Source: Streptomyces canus
Lineage (GTDB): Bacteria > Actinomycetota > Actinomycetes > Streptomycetales > Streptomycetaceae
Assembly: GCF_041435015.1 (NCBI RefSeq)
Contig: NZ_CP107989.1
Location: 434,001-498,000, forward strand
Direction of reading: 5' to 3'
Length of the DNA: 64,000 nt
Shown here: in pieces, positions 42,763-51,813 of the stretch
Numbering within the stretch: the first letter of the stretch is position 1
Layout: the number at the start of each line of letters is the position of its first letter
The notes under the pieces: generated by a model
Told to the model about the DNA's origin: nothing
The model's input: the letters and a program-made list of their open reading frames with translations, nothing else
Databases searched by the model: none
Made by a program: the position numbers and the translations under genes

Positions 42763-42836
42763 TGGCACGGGTCCCGTACTCGCTCCGCGCGCTGTCGCCC
42801 GGCTCGTACGGTGTGGCCCGCCCGCCCTAGGGACGG

Positions 42837-43952
42837 TCAGATCCCGAGCCGGTCCAGCAACCGCTCGTGGTACACCGCCGGGCCGCCGAACAGCAGCTGC
42901 GAGGACTTGGCCCGCCGGAAGTACAGGTGGGCCGGGTGTTCCCAGGTGAAGCCGATGCCGCCGTGGACCTGGATGTTCTCCATGGCGGCGATCATGTACG
43001 CCCGTGAGCAGCAGGCGTGGGCCACGGTCGCGGCGACCGGGAAGTCCGGGGAGCCCTCGTCGGCCAGCCGGGCCGCCTCACGGGAGGCGGCTTCGGCCAG
43101 TTCCACCTGGACGAGCATGTCGGCGCACTTGTGCTTGACCGCCTGGAAGGAACCGATCGGCCGGCCGAACTGATGGCGGGCGCGGGCGTACTCCGCGCTC
43201 GTCTCCAGGCACCGGCGCGCCCCACCCGCCTGCTCGGCGGCGAGCCCGACCGAGGCTATGTCGAGGACCTTGGCCATGATGCGGCCGCCCGCCCCCTCCG
43301 CCCCGACGAGGGTCGCGGGCACGGCGTCCAGGGTCAGCCGCGCCATGGCCCGGGTGGCGTCCAAGGTCTCCATCGGTTCCGCCGCGAGTCCCGCGGCGTC
43401 CCGCTCCACGGCGAAGAGGGTGGGGCCGGCCACGGTACGGGCGACGACGAGGATCAGGTCGGCCGTCGTACCGTCGATGACGAAGCACTTGCGGCCGCGT
43501 ACCGTCCAGCCGGCGTCGCCGTCCGGCACGGCGCGCGCCGAGACCATGGCGGGGTCCCAGGAGCCGTGGTCCTCGGCGACGGCGAGGGTGGCCGTGGTCC
43601 GCCCGGCCGCGATACCGGGCAGGAGGCGCGCACAGGCCTCCTTGTCCCCCGAAGCCAGCAGGGCCTGGGCCGCCAGGAGGACGGTGGCGAAGAAGGGGGC
43701 GCAGAACAGTGCGCGGCCCATCTCCTCCAGGACGACGCCGAGTTCGACGCGTCCGAAGCCGTCGCCGCCGTACTCCTCGGGGATCGCCAGGCCCGGCAGG
43801 CGCAGTTGGTCGGCCGCCTGGGACCACACCGCCGGGTCGAAGCGCGGCTCGCTCTCCATCAGCTTGCGGACCGCTTCCTCGGGCGACTTGGCTTCCAGGA
43901 ACTCCCGTACGGCTGCCCGCAGTTCCCGCAGTTCGCTCTCGTCGGCGGTCAC
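42837..43952 (-). CDS. Acyl-CoA dehydrogenase, small-type subunit of second pair
   Basis: Acyl-CoA dehydrogenase of 371 aa: PGLAIPEEYGGDGFGRVELG, AVAEDHGSWDPA in the SEPxAGSD position, and NIQVHGGIGFTWEHPAHLYF at the C-terminus, as in the proteins at 13830 and 20146. The GTG start at 43952 overlaps the stop of the large dehydrogenase gene, indicating coupled production of a heteromeric enzyme. It is the last gene of the seven-gene leftward operon. Confidence 0.87.
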   Translation of the reverse strand: MTADESELRELRAAVREFLEAKSPEEAVRKLMESEPRFDPAVWSQAADQLRLPGLAIPEEYGGDGFGRVELGVVLEEMGRALFCAPFFATVLLAAQALLASGDKEACARLLPGIAAGRTTATLAVAEDHGSWDPAMVSARAVPDGDAGWTVRGRKCFVIDGTTADLILVVARTVAGPTLFAVERDAAGLAAEPMETLDATRAMARLTLDAVPATLVGAEGAGGRIMAKVLDIASVGLAAEQAGGARRCLETSAEYARARHQFGRPIGSFQAVKHKCADMLVQVELAEAASREAARLADEGSPDFPVAATVAHACCSRAYMIAAMENIQVHGGIGFTWEHPAHLYFRRAKSSQLLFGGPAVYHERLLDRLGI

Positions 43953-45196
43953 GGCCGCACCTCCTTGGCAGCGGCGGTCACCGGTTCCTTGGGCAGGCCG
44001 AGGACGCGTTCCGCGAGGATGTTCTTCATGATCTCCTCGGTGCCGCCGAGGATGCGCAACGCCGGGGTGGCCAGCAGCAGTTCGGTCCATGCGTACGTGC
44101 CCCACTGGCCGGTGTCGGCGATGATCCGGGGGCCGAGCACGTCGGACACGAAGTGCGCCGCGCGGGTGAGGTTCTGGCCGTACATCAGCTTCGAGACGGA
44201 CATCTCGGGGCCCGGCGCGACCCCCGCGCGCAGCCTGCGGAGGGCGCGGGCGTTGAGGTGTTCGGTGGCCAGGACGTCCACGAGGAGTTCGGCGAGGCGG
44301 GCGCGCAGGGCCCGGTCGTCCCAGGTCCAGGTGGCCCGCATGAGCGCCGAGAGGTGGTCCGGGGACAGGGCGGCGGCCACCGGGCCGACTCCCTCGCTGC
44401 CGACCGTCGCGCGCTCGTTCATCAGGGTGGTCAGGGCGACCGTCCAGCCGCCGTCGACCTCGCCGAGCCGGTGGTCGTCGGGGATGCGTACGTCGGTGAG
44501 GAAGACCTCGTTGAAGTCCGCGCCGCCGGTCATCTGCCGCAGCGGCCGGACCTCGACTCCGGGGGCGTCCATGGGGACGAGGAACGCCGTGATGCCGCGG
44601 TGCTTGGGCGCTTCCGGGTTCGTACGGGTCAGAGCGAGGCCGATCTGGCTGTGCTGGGCGACCGACGTCCACACCTTCTGCCCGTTGAGCACCCAGTCCT
44701 CGCCCTCGCGGACGGCCCGGGTCGCCACGCTCGCCAGGTCGGATCCCGCGCCTGGTTCGCTGAACAGCTGGCAGGCGATGGCGTCCCCGCGGTACATCGC
44801 GGGCAGCCAGCGGTCCTTGATGCGGGGCTGGGCGTGGGCCAGGATCGTCGGCCCGATCATGCCCAGGCCGATCACGCTGAGCACACCGGTGTCGGCGACG
44901 TCGTACTCCGACTCAATGGCGTCGTAGAGCAGGTCGTGGACGGGGGTCAGGCCCCGGCCGCCGTACTCCACCGGTCCCGTGATCCAGCCGAAGCCGTTCT
45001 CGTGGCGGATCCGCTGCCACTCCCGGGCCCGTTGCACGAACTCCCGTTCCTCCTCGAGCGGGAGGCTGCTGAAGTACGCCATCGAGTCGTCGCCCTCGCC
45101 CCAGGTGAGGGCGGTGCGGTCGGGGGCCTTCGCCACGTGCGCGTCGAGGAAGCGGCGCGCCTCGGCGGCGAAGTCCCGCATGTCGTCGGATTCCAT
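43949..45196 (-). CDS. Acyl-CoA dehydrogenase, large-type subunit of second pair
   Basis: Acyl-CoA dehydrogenase of 415 aa with QLFSEPGAGSDLASVATRA, NGQKVWTSVAQHSQIGLALT and RILGGTEEIMKNILAERVLGLP. It has a longer N-terminal helix region than the other large subunit (12631). It lies next to the thiolase gene and is coupled to its small partner. Together they probably form an alpha2beta2 dehydrogenase for a bulky acyl-CoA just upstream of carbon-carbon cleavage. Confidence 0.87.
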   Translation of the reverse strand: MESDDMRDFAAEARRFLDAHVAKAPDRTALTWGEGDDSMAYFSSLPLEEEREFVQRAREWQRIRHENGFGWITGPVEYGGRGLTPVHDLLYDAIESEYDVADTGVLSVIGLGMIGPTILAHAQPRIKDRWLPAMYRGDAIACQLFSEPGAGSDLASVATRAVREGEDWVLNGQKVWTSVAQHSQIGLALTRTNPEAPKHRGITAFLVPMDAPGVEVRPLRQMTGGADFNEVFLTDVRIPDDHRLGEVDGGWTVALTTLMNERATVGSEGVGPVAAALSPDHLSALMRATWTWDDRALRARLAELLVDVLATEHLNARALRRLRAGVAPGPEMSVSKLMYGQNLTRAAHFVSDVLGPRIIADTGQWGTYAWTELLLATPALRILGGTEEIMKNILAERVLGLPKEPVTAAAKEVRP

Positions 45197-45212
45197 CGCG
45201 TTCGCTCCGCTG

Positions 45213-46361
45213 TCAGGTCGAGAGGATCGTCACCGCCGACGCGCCGGGCGCGCCGTACAGGTGGGTGTAGCCGACGCGCGGTGTGCCGGGGATCTGGCGC
45301 GTGCCCGCGGTACCGCGCAGCTGGAGGACGATCTCGTGGATCTGACGCAGTCCGGACGCGCCGATCGGTTCTCCGTTGCCGAGGAGTCCGCCGTCGGTGT
45401 TGACCGGGAGCCGGCCGCCGATCTCGGTGGCACCCTCAGCGATGAGGCGTTCCTGCTCGCCGTCCTTGCAGAGGCCGTTCTCCGCCATGTGGATGATCTC
45501 CGACCCGGCGTCGGTGTCCTGGAGCTGGGCGACGTCGACGTCTTCGGGGCCGATGCCCGCGCGTTCGTACGCGTCCCGGGAGGCGTCCACGCTCGGGCTG
45601 TCCACGGGCTCCCCGACCGGGAACGACGGGCTCTGCACCTCGAACGCGCCGAGCCTGCGGCTGCGCAGGGCGGTGGCCCGGACGCGTACGGGGGTGGTCG
45701 TGTACTTGTGGGCCTGGTCGGCCCGGCACATCACGACGGCCGCGGCGCCCTCGTTCGGCCCGCAGTACATGAACTGCCGCAGGGGGTAGTTGAGGACCGG
45801 CGAGGCGAGGACCTCCTCGGGCGACAGGGGCGTCCGGCGCCAGGCCTTGTCGTTCCCGGCCGCGTTGCGGAAGTTCTTCGAGGCCACGCGGGCGAGCGTC
45901 TCGTGGGAGATGCCGTGCTCGTGCATATAGCGGTTGATCTTCATGCCGAAGAAGTGGGTGGTGAGGAAGAGCCCGGTCTGCCCGTACCAGGAGGGGATGC
46001 CTGCCACGGACGGGTCGGCGGCGAACGCGCCACGCGGGTGCTTGTCCAGGCCGATCGCGATCGTCAGGTCGTGCTCGCCGGTCTCGATCGCGCGGGCGGC
46101 CAGCGCCACCGCCGTACCGGCCGTCGCGCAGCCGTTGAAGACACCGCGCATCGGTATGCCGGTCAGGCCGAGCCTGCCGACGATCGCGTCCGGGTTGGCG
46201 ACCTCGTAGCTGCCGATGTAACCGCCCTGGATCTGCGGCCAGTTCACGCCCGCGTCGGCGAGCGCCAGCCGTACCGCGTCCGCGCCCATGTCCAGCGCGG
46301 GCTTGCCGGGGAACCGGCCGAAGGGGTGCAGGCCCACCCCGATGATGACGGCCTCGGTCAT
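45213..46361 (-). CDS. Thiolase/lipid-transfer-protein (SCP2-thiolase-like, His replaced by Glu)
   Basis: Thiolase-fold protein of 382 aa. The nucleophile region reads FNGCATAGTAVALAARAI, so a Cys is present. The C-terminal motif is NTDGGLLGNGEPIGASGLRQ, in which the usual GHPxGA His is Glu. VGYTHLYGAPGASAVTIL ends the protein. This points to an Ltp/SCP2-type cleaving enzyme. Its stop-start contact with a DUF35 gene repeats the pairing seen at 27188-28731. It probably cleaves a 3-keto- or 3-hydroxyacyl-CoA. Confidence 0.86.
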   Translation of the reverse strand: MTEAVIIGVGLHPFGRFPGKPALDMGADAVRLALADAGVNWPQIQGGYIGSYEVANPDAIVGRLGLTGIPMRGVFNGCATAGTAVALAARAIETGEHDLTIAIGLDKHPRGAFAADPSVAGIPSWYGQTGLFLTTHFFGMKINRYMHEHGISHETLARVASKNFRNAAGNDKAWRRTPLSPEEVLASPVLNYPLRQFMYCGPNEGAAAVVMCRADQAHKYTTTPVRVRATALRSRRLGAFEVQSPSFPVGEPVDSPSVDASRDAYERAGIGPEDVDVAQLQDTDAGSEIIHMAENGLCKDGEQERLIAEGATEIGGRLPVNTDGGLLGNGEPIGASGLRQIHEIVLQLRGTAGTRQIPGTPRVGYTHLYGAPGASAVTILST

Positions 46362-46816
46362 GACGCCTCCTCCTCGATCTCAGTGGATTCCTCGACCGGG
46401 GCGAACGCGAACGTCATGACCTCCGTGCCGTCGTCCTGGACGGTGTAGGGCACGAGCGTCAGCCGCATGTCCTGCCCGATCCGCAGCTTGTCCGGGTCGG
46501 GTTCGGTCAGTCGCGCCTCGACCAGCAGCTCGCCGGGGAGCTCGATGTATCCGACGGAGTACGGCTCGAAGGTCTCGGGGCCGTCGTACGGCGGGGACGG
46601 CGGGCGGAAGTCCTGGGTCGTGTACGTCCACAGCGTGCCGCGGTCCGCCAGGAGCCGTTCCTTCGAATCGTCGCTCGCGCACCGGACGCAGGTCGCGGCG
46701 GCCGGGAAGCTCACCAGGCCGCACACCCTGCACTCGGAACCGATCAGCCGGAGGGGCGCGGCGGCGGGCGGCCAGGTGAACAGGCCCTCGGCGACCGGGC
46801 GTTGTGCCGTCGTCAT
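46358..46816 (-). CDS. DUF35 OB-fold zinc-ribbon protein
   Basis: Protein of 152 aa with a rubredoxin-like zinc ribbon (CRVCGLVSFPAAATCVRC) and an OB fold (GTLWTYTTQDFRPPSPP, YSVGYIELPGELLVEARL). Its acidic tail (PVEESTEIEEEAS) is not typical of the fold. It overlaps the thiolase-like gene by ATGA. The DUF35 partner normally closes the active site of Ltp-type aldolases. Confidence 0.87.
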   Translation of the reverse strand: MTTAQRPVAEGLFTWPPAAAPLRLIGSECRVCGLVSFPAAATCVRCASDDSKERLLADRGTLWTYTTQDFRPPSPPYDGPETFEPYSVGYIELPGELLVEARLTEPDPDKLRIGQDMRLTLVPYTVQDDGTEVMTFAFAPVEESTEIEEEAS

Positions 46817-46817
46817 C

Positions 46818-47729
46818 TCAGGCCCCGTTCCGGTTGCCCAGGACGTCGGCGTTCGGAGCCGCCTTGGCCACCAGGTTCGGGACGACGGAGGACAGCTCCT
46901 CCGGCGTCCAGCGGGTGTCGGCACTCACGGCGGGGCCGTTGACCCAGCCCTCCAGGACCGTGATGCGGTTGCCGACGACGCCGAACACCCGGCCGGTGAC
47001 CTCGCGCGAGGCGGCCGAGCCCAGCCACACCACCAGCGGCGAGATGGCCTCAGGGGTCAGGTCCTGGCTCTCGGCGGCCTGCTTCATCATCTCGATGTCG
47101 TCGGTCAGCCGGGTCAGCGCGGTGGGCGCGATGGCGTTCACCGTCACGCCGTAGCGGGCGAGTTCGGCGGCGGCGATGAGGGTGAGGCTGCCGATGCCGG
47201 CCTTCGCCGAGCCGTAGTTGGACTGGCCGGGGTTGCCGAAGATGCCGGACGGGGAGGTCGTGTTGATCACCCGGGCGTCGTTGTCCTGACCGGACTTGGC
47301 GCGCTCGCGCCAGTACGCGGCCGCGTGGTGCAGGGTGGCGAAGCTGCCCTTGAGGTGGACAGCGATCACGCTGTCCCAGTCCCGCTCGGTCATCGACACG
47401 ATCATCCGGTCGCGCAGGATGCCGGCGTTGTTGACCAGTACGTCCAGACCGCCGTAGGTGTCCACGGCCTGTCGGACGAGCCGGCCGGCGCCCTCCCAGG
47501 TGGAGATGTCGTCCGTGTTGGCCACCGCCTCACCACCGGCCGCGACGATCTCGTCGACCACACTCTGGGCGGGCCCGGCCGATGCGCCCGCGCCGTCCCG
47601 CCCGCCGCCCAGGTCGTTCACGACGACCTTCGCCCCGTGCGCCGCGAACGCCAGGGCGTGCGCCCGGCCGATCCCGTTGCCGGCGCCGGTCACGACCGCG
47701 ATCCGGCCTTCGACCACTCCTTCAGACAT
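46818..47729 (-). CDS. MFE-2-type 3-hydroxyacyl-CoA dehydrogenase (SDR)
   Basis: SDR of 303 aa: TGAGNGIGRAHALAFAAHG, VVVNDLGGGRDG, NNAGILRDRMIVSMTE and catalytic SNYGSAKAGIGSL. It is a clear relative of the protein at 35920. The ATG at 47729 has GGAGG 8 nt upstream; the longer upstream frame is discarded. It lies before the DUF35-thiolase pair, so it probably makes the keto substrate for that complex. Confidence 0.87.
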   Translation of the reverse strand: MSEGVVEGRIAVVTGAGNGIGRAHALAFAAHGAKVVVNDLGGGRDGAGASAGPAQSVVDEIVAAGGEAVANTDDISTWEGAGRLVRQAVDTYGGLDVLVNNAGILRDRMIVSMTERDWDSVIAVHLKGSFATLHHAAAYWRERAKSGQDNDARVINTTSPSGIFGNPGQSNYGSAKAGIGSLTLIAAAELARYGVTVNAIAPTALTRLTDDIEMMKQAAESQDLTPEAISPLVVWLGSAASREVTGRVFGVVGNRITVLEGWVNGPAVSADTRWTPEELSSVVPNLVAKAAPNADVLGNRNGA

Positions 47730-47752
47730 GCTCAATTCCTCCATCGGAAAGG

Positions 47753-48463
47753 TCAGTTGGCCTCGGCGAGCAGGACTCGCGGGGTGTCGCTGCCGCAGCC
47801 GCACCGGCCGGTGACGACGCGTCCGGTGATGCCGAGCGGCGTCTCGGGCAGGGGCGAGGTGCGCCCCTCCCCCGCCGCCACGGTCAGCTGTCCGTCCCGC
47901 TCGGCGAACCGCCATTCGGCGGCGTTGACATGTGCGCCGCTGCGCTCGGGGCATTCCAGTGCGAGAGCCGGTCCCACCGCCGAGATCACGGAGGCGGTCA
48001 CCCCCACTCCGCGCAGGAGGGGGATGGCGGCGGGCCGGGCCAGCACGACGGGCGTGGACCGGAACATCTCGCCGATGTCGGCCGTGCCGGCGAGCCCTCC
48101 CAGCGTCTCCGCCGACAGGCCGATCACCGCGTGCGGGGTCAGTTCGCGATGGAAGACCGCGGTGCGGCGGTGGTCCCAGCCCATCGCCTCGGCGATGCCG
48201 TACGGCACCTTCAGCGTGCGCAGGGCGCCGATCACCGCATGTCCCCAGAAGCCCTCGAAGCCGGAGGCGGTCAGCAGGGCCCGCTGTCCGGCGGCGAGGC
48301 CGTGTTCGCGGAGCCGTGCGGTGGCCCACTCGGTGTCGCGGGCGAGTTCCGCCCAGGTCAGCTCCAGGTCCCGCATGCCGTCGGCGGTGGGGAAGCGCAG
48401 GAGGTAGGCGAGTTCGGGGCGGTCGAGCGTCCTGGCACGGGCCAGGGTGTCGGCGCGGGCCAT
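47753..48463 (-). CDS. Truncated AMP-ligase-like partner protein of the PaaK-like ligase
   Basis: Protein of 236 aa coupled (TGATG) to the PaaK-like gene. Its N-terminus, LTWAELARDTEWATARLREH then GLAAGQRALLTASGFEGFWG, resembles the first part of ANL or PaaK ligases, and its C-terminus, GRVVTGRCGCGSDTPRVLL, resembles the PaaK zinc/hinge region. The phosphate loop and adenylate-binding core are absent. It may be a regulatory or structural subunit, or one half of a split enzyme. I know no characterised homologue. Confidence 0.6.
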   Translation of the reverse strand: MARADTLARARTLDRPELAYLLRFPTADGMRDLELTWAELARDTEWATARLREHGLAAGQRALLTASGFEGFWGHAVIGALRTLKVPYGIAEAMGWDHRRTAVFHRELTPHAVIGLSAETLGGLAGTADIGEMFRSTPVVLARPAAIPLLRGVGVTASVISAVGPALALECPERSGAHVNAAEWRFAERDGQLTVAAGEGRTSPLPETPLGITGRVVTGRCGCGSDTPRVLLAEAN

Positions 48464-49785
48464 CAGGTCTTCACCACCCGGGGGAACTTGGCGACGCTGG
48501 TCATGGTCTTCAACAGGTCCTCCTCGGTGCGCATGTCGAGCACCGGCTTGACTCCGGTCCGTTCGCGCACGGCCTCGCTCAGGCGTCCGGCCAGGGCGTC
48601 GACGTCGCCGGTGAGATGGGGGTCGTAGCCGACGCGCAGCCGCAGTTCGTCGACCTCGCGTCGGTCCCGGACGATCTGGAAGACGCCGGCGACGGTCTCC
48701 GGCTGGTCCTCGACCGCCTGCCAGACGTCCCGCAGGACGACGGAGCGTCCCTGGACCACCGTCTCGTCACCGCGCCGCCCGGCCACCCACATACGGGCGT
48801 GGGTGCGGCCGCAGCCGCAGGTGTCGCGGGAGAGGCGGACGAGGTCCTCGCTGCGGTAACGGATCAGCGGCGCGGCCCGGTTGTCGAGGTCTGTGGCGAC
48901 GAGTTCGCCGAGGTCGCTCTCGGGGACGTCGTGCCAGCCGTGCTCGTCGACCTCGACGCACTCGGCGAAGACGGTGTCCTCCCAGAGGTGGAAGCCGTCG
49001 TGCTCGCGGCACTCCCAGGCGGTGCCGGTGTCGGCGGCGCTGGTGTACTCGTAGACGTCGATGCCCCAGTCGTCGCGGATCCGCTCGCGCATCTTCCGGC
49101 TCAGGGGCTGGCCGGCGCAGGAGGCGCCCTTGAGGGAGGAGAAGGCCTCCCTCAGGTCGGTCTTCTCGGCCAGGTGCTCCAGCTCCACCATCTGCGGATA
49201 CATCATCTGCAGGTAGGCGGGGCGGTAGGTGCGCAGGGCCTCGACGACCTCGGGCATGTTGCCCATCCAGGTGTCCACCTCGATGACCACCGCGCCCAGC
49301 GCCTGGAATCCGGCGTCCATGAAGTTGCGGAAGGTGCCGGGCGGGCTCAGGACCCGGTCGCCGGGCCTCAGGCCCAGTTCCCACAGGTCCCGTACCTGCG
49401 CGGTCACCAGGGGTGGGGCGTCCTGCCAGATCTCGGCGAAGAACTCCGGGTCGCCGGTGGTTCCGGAACTGGAGGAGACGGAGGTCAGCTCCTCGACCGG
49501 GACGCAGAGCAGGCCGGCGAAGGGATCGCCGGTGCGGCTGCGGTAGGCGCGGATCATGTCCTTGGTGATGAACGGGATGCGTGCCCGGAAGTCCTCCAGG
49601 GAGCGGATGTCACGCGGGTGGGTCCCGTGTTCGTCCCACAGCTCGCGGTAGAAGGCCGAGTTGGCGTAGGCGTACTCCACGAGCTCCAGGAGCTGTTTCT
49701 CCTGCCGCGCGCGCAGTTCCTCGCGGGGCATGGTCTCCACCTGGGGCTCGAAGTACCTGTCAGCGGTGTCCCTGTCACCGACCAT
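48463..49785 (-). CDS. Phenylacetate-CoA-ligase-like AMP-forming ligase
   Basis: PaaK-type ligase of 440 aa. It has the phosphate loop SSSSGTTGDP near 104-113, YEYTSAADTGTAWECREHDG (adenine/A5 region), LIRYRSEDLVRLS and the Cys-containing CGCGRTHARMWVAGRRGDE. The usual C-terminal Lys is not obvious in SVAKFPRVVKT, where a Lys is nevertheless present. It is the first gene of a seven-gene operon from the divergent promoter shared with etfBA. It probably activates a ring-bearing or bulky acid. Confidence 0.84.
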   Translation of the reverse strand: MVGDRDTADRYFEPQVETMPREELRARQEKQLLELVEYAYANSAFYRELWDEHGTHPRDIRSLEDFRARIPFITKDMIRAYRSRTGDPFAGLLCVPVEELTSVSSSSGTTGDPEFFAEIWQDAPPLVTAQVRDLWELGLRPGDRVLSPPGTFRNFMDAGFQALGAVVIEVDTWMGNMPEVVEALRTYRPAYLQMMYPQMVELEHLAEKTDLREAFSSLKGASCAGQPLSRKMRERIRDDWGIDVYEYTSAADTGTAWECREHDGFHLWEDTVFAECVEVDEHGWHDVPESDLGELVATDLDNRAAPLIRYRSEDLVRLSRDTCGCGRTHARMWVAGRRGDETVVQGRSVVLRDVWQAVEDQPETVAGVFQIVRDRREVDELRLRVGYDPHLTGDVDALAGRLSEAVRERTGVKPVLDMRTEEDLLKTMTSVAKFPRVVKT

Positions 49786-49887
49786 GGCGCCTCCTCGCGG
49801 CTCAGTGCCCAGATCTTCCAGCTATCAGCGCAATCAGTCAACCAATTCGACGGATTGAGCCCGAGGCTCGCGCTCCACCGATCTATA

Positions 49888-49908
49888 TAGTTAACTATTA
49901 ACACTCAT
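49888..49908 (+). promoter_or_regulatory. Island regulatory element I (divergent promoter of etfB)
   Basis: A perfect 10-bp palindrome TAGTTAACTA (49888-49897) overlaps TAACTATTAACACTCAT (49892-49908), followed by CATTGAAC. It lies 20-40 bp before the etfB start and about 105 bp from the divergent PaaK-like start. It may serve both operons. Confidence 0.5.
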
Positions 49909-49928
49909 TGAACCACAGGAGGGCTGCC

Positions 49929-50708
49929 GTGAAGATCGTTGTCTGCGTGAAGCACGTCCCCGACGCCACGGCGGACCGCACCTTCACCGAGGACGGCACC
50001 ACCGACCGGGCGTCCGTCGACTCGCTGCTGTCCGAACTCGACGAATACGCCGTCGAGCAGGCACTGCGCCTGGCCGAGTCGGACGCGGAGGCCGAGATCA
50101 GCTATCTCACCGTCGGCCCCGACGACGCGCGCGACGCCCTGCGCAAGGCCCTGGCCATGGGCGGTGACGCGGCGATCCATGTCAGCGACGAGGACATCGA
50201 GGGCAGCGACGCGTTCGGCACGTCACTGGTGCTGGCCAAGGCCATCGAGCGGCACGGCTTCGATCTCGTGCTGTGCGGGATGGCCTCGACGGACGGCACC
50301 ATGGGCGTGCTGCCCGCGCTGCTGGCCGAGCGGCTCGGCGTCCCGGCCGTCACCCACCTCGAGGACCTGGCGATCGAGGACGGAACCGTCACCGGCCGCC
50401 GCGAGGGCGACGGCGCCACCGTGCGGATCCAGGGCGCCCTGCCCGCCGTCGTCTCGGTGACCGACCGCTCCGGGGACGCCCGCTACCCCTCCTTCAAGGG
50501 GATCATGGCCGCGAAGAAGAAGCCGGTGCAGACCCTCGGCCTCGCCGACCTCGGCATCGAGTCCGCACAGGTCGGCCGGGCCGGGGCGCGGTCGGGCGTG
50601 GACACCGCGACCCGGCGCCCGCCGCGCAGCAAGGGCGAGATCGTCGCCGACGAGGGGACGGGCGGCGTGGGACTGGCCGCGTTCCTCACGACCAAGAAGT
50701 TCATCTGA
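49929..50708 (+). CDS. etfB: Electron transfer flavoprotein beta subunit
   Basis: EtfB/FixA-type protein of 259 aa: KIVVCVKHVPDAT start, DEYAVEQALRLAE, AGxxSTDG-like region GMASTDGTMGVLPALLAERLG, and GALPAVVSVTDRSGDARYPSFKGIMAAKKK, the EtfB recognition loop. The GTG start follows CACAGGAGGG. It pairs with EtfA 44 bp downstream. It accepts electrons from acyl-CoA dehydrogenases; with eight such enzymes nearby it is probably the island's own carrier. Confidence 0.92.
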   Translation: MKIVVCVKHVPDATADRTFTEDGTTDRASVDSLLSELDEYAVEQALRLAESDAEAEISYLTVGPDDARDALRKALAMGGDAAIHVSDEDIEGSDAFGTSLVLAKAIERHGFDLVLCGMASTDGTMGVLPALLAERLGVPAVTHLEDLAIEDGTVTGRREGDGATVRIQGALPAVVSVTDRSGDARYPSFKGIMAAKKKPVQTLGLADLGIESAQVGRAGARSGVDTATRRPPRSKGEIVADEGTGGVGLAAFLTTKKFI

Positions 50709-50752
50709 CCGCGCCCCGCCCTGACATACCTGCCTGAAGGAGTTGCATCACC

Positions 50753-51715
50753 GTGGCCGAGATCCTCGTCCTCGTCGACCACGTCGACGGTGCCGTACGC
50801 AAGCCGACTCTCGAACTGCTCACCCTGGCCCGCCGCTTGGGCGAGCCATCGGCCGTCTTCCTGGGGCCGGGCGCGGACACCGCGACCGAGGTTCTCGGCC
50901 GGTACGGCGCCGGGAAGATCCACGTCGTGGACGCCCCCGAGGTCGACGAGTACCTCGTCACCCCGGCCGTGGACGCCCTCACCCAGATCGCCGAGCGCAC
51001 CGGCGCCGCCGCGATCCTGCTGCCGTCCGGGCCGGACGGCAAGGAAATCGCCGCGCGGGTCGCACTGCGGCTCGGATCCGGACTCATCACCGACGCCGTC
51101 GAGGTCACCGCGGGACCCGACGGACCGGTCACCGAGCAGTCGGCGTTCGCCGCGACACACCAGGTCACCGCGCACGTCACCCAGGGCGTGCCGGTGATCA
51201 CGGTCAAGCCGAACGCCGTAGCCCCCGAACCCGCTGCCGCGGACCCCGTCGTCGAGAAGCACGACATCACCTTCGGGCCGGCTTCCGCCTCCGTCCGGAT
51301 TCTGTCCCGCACGCCTCGCGAGCGCGGCGACCGGCCCGAACTGACCGAGGCCGACATAGTCGTCTCCGGCGGCCGAGGCGTGAACGGCGCCGAGAACTTC
51401 GCCCTCATCGAGCGGGTCGCCGACACGCTGGGCGCGGCGGTCGGGGCGTCACGGGCCGCCGTGGACGCGGGCTGGTATCCGCACAGCCACCAGGTCGGGC
51501 AGACCGGCACCCAAGTCTCCCCGCAGCTCTACCTGGCCGCCGGCATCTCCGGGGCGATCCAGCACCGCGCGGGCATGCAGACCTCCAAGACCATCGTGGC
51601 CGTCAACAAGGACGCCGACGCCCCGATCTTCGAGCTCGCCGACCACGGCGTGGTCGGGGACCTCTTCGCGGTGCTGCCGCAACTGGTGGACGAGATCGAG
51701 CGGCGCCGGAGCTGA
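50753..51715 (+). CDS. etfA: Electron transfer flavoprotein alpha subunit
   Basis: EtfA protein of 320 aa with the FAD signature [14 protein letters not shown] (about 205-218) and [20 protein letters not shown] followed by the Gln-His region [20 protein letters not shown]. The GTG has AAGGAG upstream. It forms the EtfAB heterodimer that carries electrons toward ETF-quinone oxidoreductase, which is not in this window. Confidence 0.93.
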   Translation: MAEILVLVDHVDGAVRKPTLELLTLARRLGEPSAVFLGPGADTATEVLGRYGAGKIHVVDAPEVDEYLVTPAVDALTQIAERTGAAAILLPSGPDGKEIAARVALRLGSGLITDAVEVTAGPDGPVTEQSAFAATHQVTAHVTQGVPVITVKPNAVAPEPAAADPVVEKHDITFGPASASVRILSRTPRERGDRPELTEADIVVSGGRGVNGAENFALIERVADTLGAAVGASRAAVDAGWYPHSHQVGQTGTQVSPQLYLAAGISGAIQHRAGMQTSKTIVAVNKDADAPIFELADHGVVGDLFAVLPQLVDEIERRRS

Positions 51716-51765
51716 TCTCCGCTCCTCCCGGCCTTCCCTTCAGCCACCCATACAACTAAAATCGC

Positions 51766-51782
51766 TAACTGATTACATCCAT
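51766..51782 (+). promoter_or_regulatory. Island regulatory element J (upstream of amidohydrolase)
   Basis: TAACTGATTACATCCAT followed by TGAGC. It matches the left half of the recurring element well and the right half partly. It lies between etfA and the amidohydrolase gene and suggests that a new transcript starts here. Confidence 0.4.
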
Positions 51783-51813
51783 TGAGCTTGCAGCCCTGAC
51801 CCGAAGGAGCGTC

